Part shown: piece by piece, positions 52,153 through 60,713 of the stretch | Layout of the letters: each line of letters starts with the position of its first letter | Position numbering within the stretch: position 1 is the stretch's first letter | Source of the DNA: Marimonas lutisalis | GTDB lineage: Bacteria; Pseudomonadota; Alphaproteobacteria; Rhodobacterales; Rhodobacteraceae | DNA: 64,000 nucleotides | Reading direction: 5' to 3' | Assembly: GCF_005434965.1 (NCBI RefSeq) | Contig: NZ_SKCI01000002.1 | Location: 248,001 to 312,000, forward strand | Program-made: the position numbers and the translations under genes | Notes under the pieces: model-generated | The model's input: the letters and a program-made list of their open reading frames with translations, nothing else | What the model was told of the DNA's origin: nothing | The model's database searches: none

Positions 52153-52967
52153 CCGCCGATCTCCAGCGGCACGTGGCGGTTCACATCCTTGTAAAGCAGG
52201 TAGCGGAAATCCTCGTCCCCCTCGGCGATACAGGCCTGCGGGCAGAAGGCGCGCAGCCACATGAAATCGCCCGGGCCCACTTCCACCCAGTCGCGGTTCA
52301 GAAGATAGCTGGCCCGCCCCTGCAGCACGTAAAGCCCGTGTTCCATCACATGCGTTTCGGCAAAGGGGATGCGCCCGCCGGATTTGAAGGTGACGATGTT
52401 GACATGCATGTCGTGGCGCAGGTCATCAGGCGCGACAAACCGGGTCGTGCCCCACTTGTCGGTGTTGGGCATCCAGTTCACCGGCTCGTCCGCTTCGTTG
52501 GTCACGAATGCCTCGGGCCGGGCGATCCCCGGCGCGCCGTGCCAGCGTTTGCGAATCCAGTGCACCTGCAGCGCGCTGTCGCCCGCATTGTGCAGGGTCC
52601 AGACCGCGCCGGCGGGGATATAGGCATAGCCGCCCGCCCCCATCTGGTGCGCCTTGCCGTCGATGGTCAGCGTGGCGCGGCCCGCGGCCACGAACAGCAC
52701 CGCCTGCGCTTCCGCGTCGGGCTCGGGCGCGTCACTGCCGCCGCCGGGGGCGATCTCAACGGCATATTGCGCAAAGGTTTCGGCAAAGCCGGTCATCGGC
52801 CGCGCGATGATCCAGGCCCGCGTGTTCGTCCAGCCGGGCAGAAAGCTCGTCACGATGTCGCGCATGGTGATCGCCGGGATCATGGCATAGGCCTCGGTGA
52901 AAATCGCCTTGCCTTCGGGGCTCACGTTCTGTTCCGGCAGGCCGCCGGGGGGAAAGGCATAACTCAC
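52149..52967 (-). CDS. allE: (S)-ureidoglycine aminohydrolase
   Basis: A 272-residue bicupin that hydrolyses (S)-ureidoglycine to ureidoglycolate plus ammonia with Mn2+. Both cupin halves are visible. The second carries the metal cluster in HVMEHGLYVLQGRASYLLN (about 207-225) with Glu and His ligands, and FLPGWTNTRAWIIARP (about 42-57) is the family-specific block. The start is GTG 52967, overlapping the PuuE-UraD stop by four bases (GTGA). It feeds ureidoglycolate to AllA, encoded next. Confidence 0.92.
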   Translation of the reverse strand: MSYAFPPGGLPEQNVSPEGKAIFTEAYAMIPAITMRDIVTSFLPGWTNTRAWIIARPMTGFAETFAQYAVEIAPGGGSDAPEPDAEAQAVLFVAAGRATLTIDGKAHQMGAGGYAYIPAGAVWTLHNAGDSALQVHWIRKRWHGAPGIARPEAFVTNEADEPVNWMPNTDKWGTTRFVAPDDLRHDMHVNIVTFKSGGRIPFAETHVMEHGLYVLQGRASYLLNRDWVEVGPGDFMWLRAFCPQACIAEGDEDFRYLLYKDVNRHVPLEIGG

Positions 52968-54391
52968 AGCATGTCCTCCAGTCGCAGTCGCGCAATCCGC
53001 TCGACCTGTTTGCAGGCCTCATCGAATTCCACCTCGGTCGGGTTCGAAATACGGCGCTCGAACGCGGCCATGATGCCGGCCTTGTCATGGTCGCGCACGG
53101 CGATGATGAAGGGAAAGCCGTGTTTCTCGACATAGGTGGTGTTCAACGCGGTAAACCGCGCCCGCTCTTCATCGGTCAGCGCATCCAGCCCGGCGCTGGC
53201 CTGTTCGGCCGTGCTTTCCGCCGTCAGGCGTTTGGCTTGGGCCAGTTTGCCCGCCAGGTCCGGGTGCGCCCGCAGCACGCCCAACCGCTCTTCGTGGCTG
53301 GCCGAGCGGAACATCCGCGCCAGCGCATTGTGCAGCCCGGCAGGCCGGTCATGCGCCGGGCCCAGCTCCAATTCCCACGCCCGTTCCGCGATCCACGGCG
53401 AATGCTCGAACACACCGCCGAATTTCTGCACGAAATCCTCGCGGCTCATCTGGCTGGGGCGGGGGTGGCGGTGATGCGGATGCACCCGTGCCCAATGCTC
53501 GGCGATGTCGATGCGCCGGGGCGTCCAGACGCCGTCAAAGCGCTGGATGTATTCCAGGAAGCGCGCCAGCCCGGCGATCTTGCCGGGGCGCCCGATCAGC
53601 CGGCAGTGCAGGCCGATGCTCATCATCGCGGGGCGGCCTTCCTTGCCTTCGCGGTAAAGCGTGTCGAAGGCATCGCGCAGGTAGGAATAGAACTGCTCGC
53701 CCGTGATGTATCCCGGCGCCGTGGCGAAACGCATGTCATTGGCTTCCAGCGTGTAGGGAATGATCAGCTGGTCGCGCTCGCCCACTTCCAGCCAATAGGG
53801 CAGGTCGTCGTCATAGGTATCGCTGACGTAATCGAACCCGCCTTCCTCGGCCACCAGGCGCACTGTGTTTTCGCTGCAGCGGCCCGTGTACCAGCCGCGC
53901 GGGCGTTCGCCCACAACCTCGGTATGCAGGCGCACGGCCTCGTCGATCGCGGCGCGCTCGTCCTTTTCGGACATGTCCTTGTGCTCGACCCATTTCAGGC
54001 CGTGACTTGCGATCTCCCAGCCGGCGTCCTTCATCGCCTCGACCTGCTCGGGGCTGCGGGCAAGCGCGCTGGCCACGCCATAGATCGTCACTGGAATGCC
54101 GGCACCGGTGAACAACCTGTGCAGCCGCCAGAATCCGGCGCGTGCGCCGTATTCATAGAGCGACTCCATGTTCCAGTGCCGCTGGCCCGGCCATTGCGCG
54201 GCGCCCGCGATATCGCTCAGGAACGCCTCTGAGGCCGCATCGCCATGCAGCACGCAGTTTTCGCCGCCCTCTTCATAGTTCAGCACGAACTGAACCGCGA
54301 TGCGGGCGTCGTTGGGCCATTTCGGATCGGGCGCGTCCGGCCCGTACCCGATCATGTTGCGGGGATATCGATTCATTTTCGGACCTGTCAT
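52964..54391 (-). CDS. puuE: PuuE allantoinase - OHCU decarboxylase UraD fusion
   Basis: A 475-residue two-domain protein. The N-terminal part (about 1-310) is PuuE-type allantoinase of the polysaccharide deacetylase fold: NRYPRNMIGYG, ARIAVQFVLNYEEGGE, MKDAGWEIASHGLKW and SIGLHCRLIGRPG. The C-terminal part (about 315-475) is OHCU decarboxylase (UraD): FVQKFGGVFEHSPWIAERAW and LRAHPDLAGKLA. The fused enzyme would turn OHCU into (S)-allantoin and then open its ring to allantoate. The urate oxidase, hydroxyisourate hydrolase and allantoate amidohydrolase steps are not in this window. ATG 54391 has AGGGG; ATG 54376 is an alternative. Confidence 0.93.
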   Translation of the reverse strand: MTGPKMNRYPRNMIGYGPDAPDPKWPNDARIAVQFVLNYEEGGENCVLHGDAASEAFLSDIAGAAQWPGQRHWNMESLYEYGARAGFWRLHRLFTGAGIPVTIYGVASALARSPEQVEAMKDAGWEIASHGLKWVEHKDMSEKDERAAIDEAVRLHTEVVGERPRGWYTGRCSENTVRLVAEEGGFDYVSDTYDDDLPYWLEVGERDQLIIPYTLEANDMRFATAPGYITGEQFYSYLRDAFDTLYREGKEGRPAMMSIGLHCRLIGRPGKIAGLARFLEYIQRFDGVWTPRRIDIAEHWARVHPHHRHPRPSQMSREDFVQKFGGVFEHSPWIAERAWELELGPAHDRPAGLHNALARMFRSASHEERLGVLRAHPDLAGKLAQAKRLTAESTAEQASAGLDALTDEERARFTALNTTYVEKHGFPFIIAVRDHDKAGIMAAFERRISNPTEVEFDEACKQVERIARLRLEDML

Positions 54392-54653
54392 GACTGCCCC
54401 TGTTGTAGGCGAGCGCTGGGTTTCAGGTTATCAAAAAATTCCAAAAGCACTTATCAATTATTCGGATATCTCGGAAAGTGCTGCTTTGCTGCGCACGTTG
54501 CATTAACCTTAACGCGCGTTCTCCCGCGCCGATTTCCCCGGCAGCCGGATGTCAGCCGGCCGGTGCACGCATGTCATCCCCCAGATTTTCACCGCGCGCT
54601 GGCATTAACCCCCTCTCGACAGGGCGCGCTGGCGGGGGTAGAAAACGCCGGCT

Positions 54654-55130
54654 ATGGCCAAGGAAAAAAGCAATCCCAACTACAAGGTGATCGCGGAGAA
54701 CCGCCGCGCGCGCTTCGATTACGCGATCGAGGAAGATCTTGAGTGCGGCATCATCCTCGAAGGCTCCGAAGTGAAGTCCCTGCGCGAAGGAAATGCAAAT
54801 ATTGCAGAGTCTTACGCCCATGTGGACAACGGAGAGCTGTGGCTGGTAAACGCCTATATCGCGCCTTACGAACAGGCCAAGACCTTCGGCCACGAAGAGC
54901 GCCGCAAGCGCAAGCTGCTGGTGTCGAAAAAGGAACTGGCGCGGCTCTGGAACGCCACCCAGCGCAAGGGCATGACACTGGTGCCCCTGGTTTTGTATTT
55001 CAACCACAAGGGTTTGGCCAAGCTTAAGATCGGCATCGCCAAAGGCAAAAAGGCCCACGACAAGCGCGAGACCCAGGCCAAGCGCGACTGGGGCCGGCAG
55101 AAACAGCGTTTGCTGCGCCACGGGGAATAG
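54654..55130 (+). CDS. smpB: SsrA-binding protein
   Basis: A 158-residue SmpB, which delivers tmRNA to stalled ribosomes. It starts [23 protein letters not shown], and contains [24 protein letters not shown] (span about 30-53), the lysine-rich loop [21 protein letters not shown], and the usual basic tail. It stands alone. The 263-base upstream region 54392-54653 holds no gene; it contains an inverted repeat AGCACTT/AAGTGCT (54446/54476) nearer the purine operon. Confidence 0.96.
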   Translation: MAKEKSNPNYKVIAENRRARFDYAIEEDLECGIILEGSEVKSLREGNANIAESYAHVDNGELWLVNAYIAPYEQAKTFGHEERRKRKLLVSKKELARLWNATQRKGMTLVPLVLYFNHKGLAKLKIGIAKGKKAHDKRETQAKRDWGRQKQRLLRHGE

Positions 55131-55248
55131 CCCTGCGAAACTCCCATTAGGGAAAATCCGGCTGGTTTGATAGGCTTCCTTCACAACTGGGGCGTGGGGG
55201 TCAGCCCTTGGTAACCTTTTTGGAGTAGACCCTTGGAGGACAGTAACT

Positions 55249-55539
55249 ATGGAACTTTTGATCAGTCTGATCTCGGGTGCGGTTGGCGGCAACGTGGCCG
55301 GTGGCCTGCTCAAGAACCTCAACCAGGGGGCTATCATCAACTCGCTGGCCGGGATCGTCGGCGGCGGTCTGGGCGGGCAGCTTCTGGGCATGCTGGGCGC
55401 CGGTGACATGGCCGGCATGGCCGGCGAGGCTGCCGGGCTCGATATCGGGGCGATCATCGGACAGGTTGCCGGCGGTGGTGTCGGTGGCGGTGTCGTTCTG
55501 GCCATCGTCGGCATGATCCGCAACGCGATGGCGAAGTAA
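55249..55539 (+). CDS. Small Gly-rich membrane-associated protein
   Basis: A 96-residue protein with extreme glycine and alanine content and repeated hydrophobic stretches (ISGAVGGNVAGGLL, GGGLGGQLLGMLG, GGGVGGGVVLAIVG). GxxxG-like spacing suggests tightly packed helices, as in small membrane proteins or holin-like proteins. It has no charged domain other than the last few residues. TTGGAGGACAG before ATG 55249 supports translation. A long perfect hairpin follows. The function is unknown; related small proteins are common in alphaproteobacteria. Confidence 0.68.
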   Translation: MELLISLISGAVGGNVAGGLLKNLNQGAIINSLAGIVGGGLGGQLLGMLGAGDMAGMAGEAAGLDIGAIIGQVAGGGVGGGVVLAIVGMIRNAMAK

Positions 55540-55546
55540 GCCTTTT

Positions 55547-55573
55547 GCCGGGCGCCCGCGATGGGCGCCCGGC
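55547..55573 (+). terminator. Hairpin after the Gly-rich small gene
   Basis: A perfect 11-bp stem GCCGGGCGCCC (55547-55557) / GGGCGCCCGGC (55563-55573) with loop gcgat. The tail cttgtc is weak in T. Confidence 0.6.
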
Positions 55574-55628
55574 CTTGTCAGTTTCGCCCCCTCGCGCTAG
55601 TCATGAGTGCGAGCTGAAGGGGGTGACC

Positions 55629-56486
55629 ATGGCGCAAGACGATCCCAAAACCCTAGTGTCCACGGAATGGCTGGCCGCGCATCTGAAAGACCCGGATCTG
55701 CGCGTGCTGGACGGGACTTATTTCATGCCTGGCGTGCCGCGCGATGCCCGCGCGGAATACGAGGCGGGGCACATCCCCGGGGCACGGTTCTTCGATATTG
55801 ATGACGTGGCCGACGCGCGTTCGGACCTGCCGCACATGGCGCCGCCGGTCGAGAAATTCATGAGCCGCCTGCGCGCGATGGGCGTGGGCGACGGGCACCA
55901 GGTGGTCGTCTACGACACCCATGGCCTGCAGACGGCCGCGCGGGTTTGGTGGCTTTTCCGGCTGATGGGGCAGGACAACGTGGCCGTGCTGGACGGCGGA
56001 TATCCCAAGTGGCTGGCCGAAGGGCGCGAGGTCGAGGACCTGCCGCCCATGATCCGCGATCGCCACATGACCGTGCGCAGGCAGAACCAACTGGTGAAGG
56101 ACGTCACCCAGGTGTCCGCGGCCTCGAAACTGGGCGATTACGAGATCATCGACGCCCGCTCGGCCGGCCGGTTTGCCGGCACCGAGGAGGAACCCCGCGC
56201 GGGCCTGCGGGGCGGGCATATTCCCGGCTCGAAAAGCGTTCCCTACGCCGAACTTACGAACGCGGATGGCACGATGAAATCGCCCGACGAGTGCCGCGCG
56301 GTGTTCGAAGCCGCGGGCGTGGACCTGTCGAAACCCGCCATCACCACCTGCGGGTCCGGCGTGACCGCCTGCATCCTGGCATTGGCACTTGAACGGATGG
56401 GCAAGTCAGATTGGTCGGTCTATGACGGATCGTGGAGCGAGTGGGGCGCCTTCCCCACCTTGCCCGTTGAAACCGGAGACAGCTGA
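55629..56486 (+). CDS. sseA: 3-mercaptopyruvate sulfurtransferase
   Basis: A 285-residue two-domain rhodanese. The catalytic loop CGSGVTA (around residue 239) is the form typical of 3-mercaptopyruvate sulfurtransferase, which transfers sulfur from 3-mercaptopyruvate. LVSTEWLAAHL and VLDGTYFMPG mark the N-domain, and GGHIPGSKSVPY the inter-domain segment. ATG 55629 follows GGGGGTGACC; the longer frame upstream to 55545 lacks support. The stop overlaps the aminotransferase start (TGATG), so the two may cooperate in cysteine catabolism via 3-mercaptopyruvate. Confidence 0.94.
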   Translation: MAQDDPKTLVSTEWLAAHLKDPDLRVLDGTYFMPGVPRDARAEYEAGHIPGARFFDIDDVADARSDLPHMAPPVEKFMSRLRAMGVGDGHQVVVYDTHGLQTAARVWWLFRLMGQDNVAVLDGGYPKWLAEGREVEDLPPMIRDRHMTVRRQNQLVKDVTQVSAASKLGDYEIIDARSAGRFAGTEEEPRAGLRGGHIPGSKSVPYAELTNADGTMKSPDECRAVFEAAGVDLSKPAITTCGSGVTACILALALERMGKSDWSVYDGSWSEWGAFPTLPVETGDS

Positions 56487-57670
56487 TGTTCAACGCGCTT
56501 TCCAAGCAACCCGTCGACAAGATCATGCAGCTGATGCACATGTTCCGCGAGGACCCGCGCGAGAACAAGATCGACCTGGGCGTCGGCGTCTACAAGAACG
56601 CCGAAGGCGTGACGCCCGTGATGCGCGCCGTGAAAGCCGCCGAGCGGCAGTTGTGGGAAGAGCAGGAGACCAAGGCCTATGTCGGCCTCGCGGGCGACCC
56701 TGTTTTTGCCGACGCGATGGTCGATCTGGTTCTGGGCGACGCGGTCAGGCGCCAGCAGGTAGCCGTCGTGGCCACGCCCGGTGGCACGGGCGCCGTGCGT
56801 CAGGCGTTTGAAATGATCCTGATGGCCAGCCCGCAGGCGCGGGTCTGGGTCAGCGATCCGACATGGCCCAATCATGTCAGCATCCTGAAATACCTCGGGA
56901 TCGAGATCGTGACCTATCGGTATTTCGATGCTGAGACGCGGGCGGTGGATTTCGCCGGTATGATGGAAGACCTGGACGGGCTTCGCGCGGGCGATGTGGT
57001 GTTGTTGCATGGCTGCTGCCACAACCCGACAGGCGCCAACCTGACTTTGCCGGAGTGGCAGCAGGTGATCGACCGGATGAACGCCGTTGGCGCGACACCG
57101 ATGATCGACATTGCCTACCAGGGTTTTGGCGACGGGCTGGATGCGGATGCGGCGGCCACGCGCTTGGTGGCCTCGTCCTGCCCCGAAACGCTGATCGCCG
57201 CCAGCTGTTCGAAAAATTTCGGTGTCTACCGCGAGCGTACGGGCCTTTTGATGGCGGTCAGCCAAAACGAGGCCGGCAAGGCGCTGGCGCAGGAGAACCT
57301 GACCTCGCTCAACCGGCTGAACTATTCCTTCCCGCCCGACCATGGCGCGCGGGTGGTGACGATGATCCTGACCGATGACAAGCTGCGTGCCGACTGGGCG
57401 GCCGAGTTGGAAGAGACCCGGCTGGGCATGCTGCGCCTGCGCGAGTCGCTGGCGGGTGAGTTGCAGCGGCTGTCGGGCAGTGACCGTTTCGGGTTTCTGG
57501 CCCAGCATCGCGGCATGTTCAGCCTGCTGGGCACCACGCCCGAACTGGTCGAGCGCCTGCGCGCCGAGCACGGCATTTACATGATCGGGGATTCGCGCAT
57601 GAACATTGCCGGTCTCAACGATGAAACCGTGCCGATACTGGCCAAGGCGATCATCGACGTCGGAATCTGA
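56486..57670 (+). CDS. Aromatic/aspartate-type aminotransferase (class I)
   Basis: A 394-residue class I PLP aminotransferase of the AspC/TyrB type. It has the PLP lysine in ASCSKNFGVYRERTG (K about 244), LLHGCCHNPTGANL (about 173-186), and the arginine-rich C-terminal YSFPPDHGARVV and GLNDETVPILAKAI motifs. It transfers amino groups between aspartate or aromatic amino acids and 2-oxoglutarate. It is coupled to sseA, suggesting transamination of cysteine to 3-mercaptopyruvate for the sulfurtransferase. A hairpin repeat follows. Confidence 0.92.
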   Translation: MFNALSKQPVDKIMQLMHMFREDPRENKIDLGVGVYKNAEGVTPVMRAVKAAERQLWEEQETKAYVGLAGDPVFADAMVDLVLGDAVRRQQVAVVATPGGTGAVRQAFEMILMASPQARVWVSDPTWPNHVSILKYLGIEIVTYRYFDAETRAVDFAGMMEDLDGLRAGDVVLLHGCCHNPTGANLTLPEWQQVIDRMNAVGATPMIDIAYQGFGDGLDADAAATRLVASSCPETLIAASCSKNFGVYRERTGLLMAVSQNEAGKALAQENLTSLNRLNYSFPPDHGARVVTMILTDDKLRADWAAELEETRLGMLRLRESLAGELQRLSGSDRFGFLAQHRGMFSLLGTTPELVERLRAEHGIYMIGDSRMNIAGLNDETVPILAKAIIDVGI

Positions 57671-57676
57671 GGGCAA

Positions 57677-57699
57677 GGCGGGCCGAAGCCCGCCCTACG
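57677..57699. repeat. REP-like hairpin repeat, copy 4
   Basis: GGCGGGC / GCCCGCC with loop cgaa, then CTACG, between the convergent aminotransferase and dapA genes. Confidence 0.65.
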
Positions 57700-57710
57700 C
57701 GACTTTTGGG

Positions 57711-58586
57711 TCAGTTCATCAGGCCTGCGTGGCGCATCGCGTCGTCGATCTGCGCCTTGGTCGAATCCGACACACCGGTGAGCGGCAGGCGAACCTCTTC
57801 GTTGCACAAGCCAAGCTGCGACATCGCGTATTTCGCACCCGCCAGGCCCGGCTCGACAAAGATGGCGACATGCAGCGGCATCAGCCGGTCCTGATATTCG
57901 AGCGCCTTGGCATAGTCGCCGGCCAGCGTGGCCTCCTGGAACTCGGCACACAGCTTCGGCGCCACGTTAGCGGTGACCGAGATGCAGCCAACCCCGCCGT
58001 GGGCGTTGAATCCAAGCGCGGTGGCGTCTTCGCCCGACAGCTGGATGAAATCGGTGCCGCAGCTGATCCGCTGTTTCGGAACGCGGGCCAGATCGCCGGT
58101 GGCGTCCTTGACGCCGACGATGCGCGGCAGTTTGGCCAGTTCGCCCATGGTTTCCGGTGTCATGTCGACGACGGAACGCCCGGGGATGTTGTAGATGATG
58201 ATCGGCAGGTTGCAGCAATCATGCACGGCCGTGAAATGGGCGATCATGCCCCGCTGCGTGGGCTTGTTGTAATAGGGCGTGACAACCAGGATCGCGTCGG
58301 CGCCGACGCTTTCGGCATGCTGGGCCAGCCGGATCGATTCCAGCGTGTTGTTCGATCCTGCGCCGGCGATCACCGGCACGCGGCCTGCTGCGGCCTTGAC
58401 CACCTCTTCGACGACCTGCTCATGCTCGCGGTGGGTCAGTGTCGGGCTTTCGCCGGTGGTGCCGACGGGCACGAATCCATGGCTGCCTTCGCCGATATGC
58501 CACTCGACCAGCTTCTTGAGCGTCTCGATATCCAGCTCGCCGTTCTTGAACGGCGTGACCAGGGCAGGAATGGACCCTTTGAACAT
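57711..58586 (-). CDS. dapA: 4-hydroxy-tetrahydrodipicolinate synthase
   Basis: A 291-residue DapA, the first dedicated enzyme of lysine/diaminopimelate synthesis, which condenses pyruvate with aspartate semialdehyde. The Schiff-base lysine is in GVKDATGD (about K162), with IPGRSV (about 137-142) and Tyr of TPYYNKPTQ in the catalytic triad. GTTGESPTL (about 43-51) binds pyruvate. ATG 58586 agrees with the usual DapA start; the frame extends upstream seven codons. It is monocistronic, divergent from the lytic transglycosylase gene. Confidence 0.96.
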   Translation of the reverse strand: MFKGSIPALVTPFKNGELDIETLKKLVEWHIGEGSHGFVPVGTTGESPTLTHREHEQVVEEVVKAAAGRVPVIAGAGSNNTLESIRLAQHAESVGADAILVVTPYYNKPTQRGMIAHFTAVHDCCNLPIIIYNIPGRSVVDMTPETMGELAKLPRIVGVKDATGDLARVPKQRISCGTDFIQLSGEDATALGFNAHGGVGCISVTANVAPKLCAEFQEATLAGDYAKALEYQDRLMPLHVAIFVEPGLAGAKYAMSQLGLCNEEVRLPLTGVSDSTKAQIDDAMRHAGLMN

Positions 58587-58748
58587 GGCGACGCTCCTTC
58601 TTTTCAATGTGGGACAGACGGCCCCGGTTCGATCTGGCGCCAGACCCTAGCGAGAGTTCGCCTTTCTGCCAAGTTTGTGAATTGAAGGCATGGGCGGGCG
58701 CGTTATGCTGGGCGTGTCTATCCGGATTCATTCGAGGAAATGCAAGAG

Positions 58749-60713
58749 ATGTTGCGGCTTGCCGCGTCGATTTTGTGCCTTCTGGCCTTTGCGGCAACGT
58801 CCATGGCCGAGCCGCCGCGCGCACCACGGCCACTGGCCAGCGCGCTGCATGCGCTGCAGCGCGGGGACTGGGAACGGGCATCAGAGCTTGCCCTGCGTGA
58901 CGGTCCCGTGGCGGTGTCACTGGTCGAGTGGTACCGGCTGCGCACCGGGCAGGGTACGGCGCAGGAGGTTATGCAGTTTCTTGAAACGCACGCGCATTGG
59001 CCGGGGCTCGATCTGCTGCGCAAGCGCAGTGAACAGGCGTTGGACGGTGAGCCGGACGAAACCATCCTGGCGTTCTTCGAGGATCAGCGCCCACAAACCG
59101 GGCTGGGCGTTCTGCTGCACGCAAGGGCGCTCGAGGCTTCGGGCGCTGTGGGCGATGCCCAGGCCGAGCTGGTCCTGGCCTGGCGCACGTTCGATTTGCG
59201 CAAGGAGGATCACGCGGTTTTCCTGGGACGCTACGCGGAGTTGCTGGCACCCCATCACGAGGCACGGCTGGACATGGCGTTGTGGCGTGGTCTGTCGAGC
59301 GACGTCGCGCTCATGTTGCCATTGGTCAGCGAAGGTCACAGGGCCCTTGCCGCCGCCCGGCAAGGGTTGCGCGCGGGCGCGGGAGATGTGGATGCGCTGA
59401 TCGAGGCGGTGCCGGAGACGCTGCAAGGCGATGCGGGGTTGGCCTATGAGCGGTTCCTGTGGCGGCTCGGCAAGGGACGAACCGACGAGGCGATCGAATT
59501 GCTGATCGAGCGCAGCGCGGCGGGTACGCTGGGCGAGCCTGCCCGCTGGGCAGGATGGCGACGCAGTCTTGCGCGTGGGCAGATGCGGAAAGGCGAGTCG
59601 GAACGTGCCTACCAGATCGCGATCAACCACGGTTTGGTCGAGGGGTCGTCCTATTCGGACCTGGAATGGCTGGCCGGCTACATCGCCTTGCGCAAGCTGG
59701 ACGATCCAGAGATTGCCCTGCGTCATTTCCAGACGTTCAAGTCCGCGGTCGATACGCCCATTTCGCTGGGCCGCGCGGGGTATTGGCTGGGCCGCGCCCA
59801 CGAGGCGCTGGGCAATGCCGAGGCGGCGAAAGCGGCTTACGCTGAAGGGGCCGAGCATCAGACGAGTTTCTATGGCCTTCTGGCGGCCGAAAAGGCCGGG
59901 ATTGGGCCGGATGTGGCGCTGAAGGGGGCTGAGTACTTCCCCGCGTGGCAAGAGGCGGAATTCGCGAAAAGCGACCTGGTGAAGGTGATCGAGCTGGCGC
60001 TGGAGATGGAGGCGCTTTCGCTTGCCGAGCAGTTCACGCTGCAGCTGGCCGAGGGGCTGGACCGCAAGGGCATCGGGCAGCTGGCCAACATGGTCGAGGA
60101 TCTTGAGGCGCCGCATCTGGGTGTGATGCTGGGCAAGTTCGGCGCCCGCCGAGGTATCGTCTTGCCCGGTCCCTATTACGCGCTGCATCCGCTGCGCGAC
60201 CTGAACCTGCCGGTGCCGGCCGAACTTGCACTGGCGATTGCCCGCCGCGAAAGCGAGTTCGACCCACGGGTGACAAGCGGCGCTGGCGCGAAGGGGTTGA
60301 TGCAGCTGATGCCCGGCACCGCGCGGGACGTGGCCCGCGATCTGGGGCTCGATCACGACCCGGAGCGGGTGATCGATGACTGGCGCTACAATGCCACGCT
60401 GGGCAGCGCTTACCTGGCCGGGTTGGCGACCCGCTTCGATGGCAACGTCGTGATGGTGGCTGCAGGCTACAATGCGGGTCCGGGGCGGCCGATCCGCTGG
60501 ATGGAAGAACGCGGCGATCCACGAACTGGCGCAATGGACGTGATCGACTGGATCGAACATATCCCGTTTCGCGAAACACGGAACTACGTGATGCGCGTCG
60601 CCGAATCCCTTCCGGTCTACCGCGCACGGCTTGGGCGCGATCCGTTGCCCGTACCGTTCAGCAAGGAGCTGGTCGGATCAAGCGTTCTGCCGCTCGCGCC
60701 AGAGAGTGAATAG
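58749..60713 (+). CDS. Soluble lytic murein transglycosylase (Slt-type)
   Basis: A 654-residue periplasmic Slt. The signal peptide (about 1-20, ending TSMA-E) is followed by a long alpha-helical superhelix of tetratricopeptide-like repeats (about 25-480). The catalytic SLT domain is C-terminal: ARRESEFDPRVTSGAGAKG (catalytic Glu in RRESEF) and LMQLMPGTA, then GSAYLAGL and NAGPGRP. It cleaves the MurNAc-GlcNAc bond to 1,6-anhydro-MurNAc. ATG 58749 is the better start; ATG 58740 is nine bases upstream with its SD too close. The 3' end overlaps the convergent DMT gene by 36 bases. Confidence 0.92.
   Translation: MLRLAASILCLLAFAATSMAEPPRAPRPLASALHALQRGDWERASELALRDGPVAVSLVEWYRLRTGQGTAQEVMQFLETHAHWPGLDLLRKRSEQALDGEPDETILAFFEDQRPQTGLGVLLHARALEASGAVGDAQAELVLAWRTFDLRKEDHAVFLGRYAELLAPHHEARLDMALWRGLSSDVALMLPLVSEGHRALAAARQGLRAGAGDVDALIEAVPETLQGDAGLAYERFLWRLGKGRTDEAIELLIERSAAGTLGEPARWAGWRRSLARGQMRKGESERAYQIAINHGLVEGSSYSDLEWLAGYIALRKLDDPEIALRHFQTFKSAVDTPISLGRAGYWLGRAHEALGNAEAAKAAYAEGAEHQTSFYGLLAAEKAGIGPDVALKGAEYFPAWQEAEFAKSDLVKVIELALEMEALSLAEQFTLQLAEGLDRKGIGQLANMVEDLEAPHLGVMLGKFGARRGIVLPGPYYALHPLRDLNLPVPAELALAIARRESEFDPRVTSGAGAKGLMQLMPGTARDVARDLGLDHDPERVIDDWRYNATLGSAYLAGLATRFDGNVVMVAAGYNAGPGRPIRWMEERGDPRTGAMDVIDWIEHIPFRETRNYVMRVAESLPVYRARLGRDPLPVPFSKELVGSSVLPLAPESE

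Noticed and set aside
54420-54490. Inverted repeat AGCACTT/AAGTGCT before the purine operon as operator
   Set aside because: Only seven bases per arm and 23 bases apart; I cannot separate it from chance and found no second copy.
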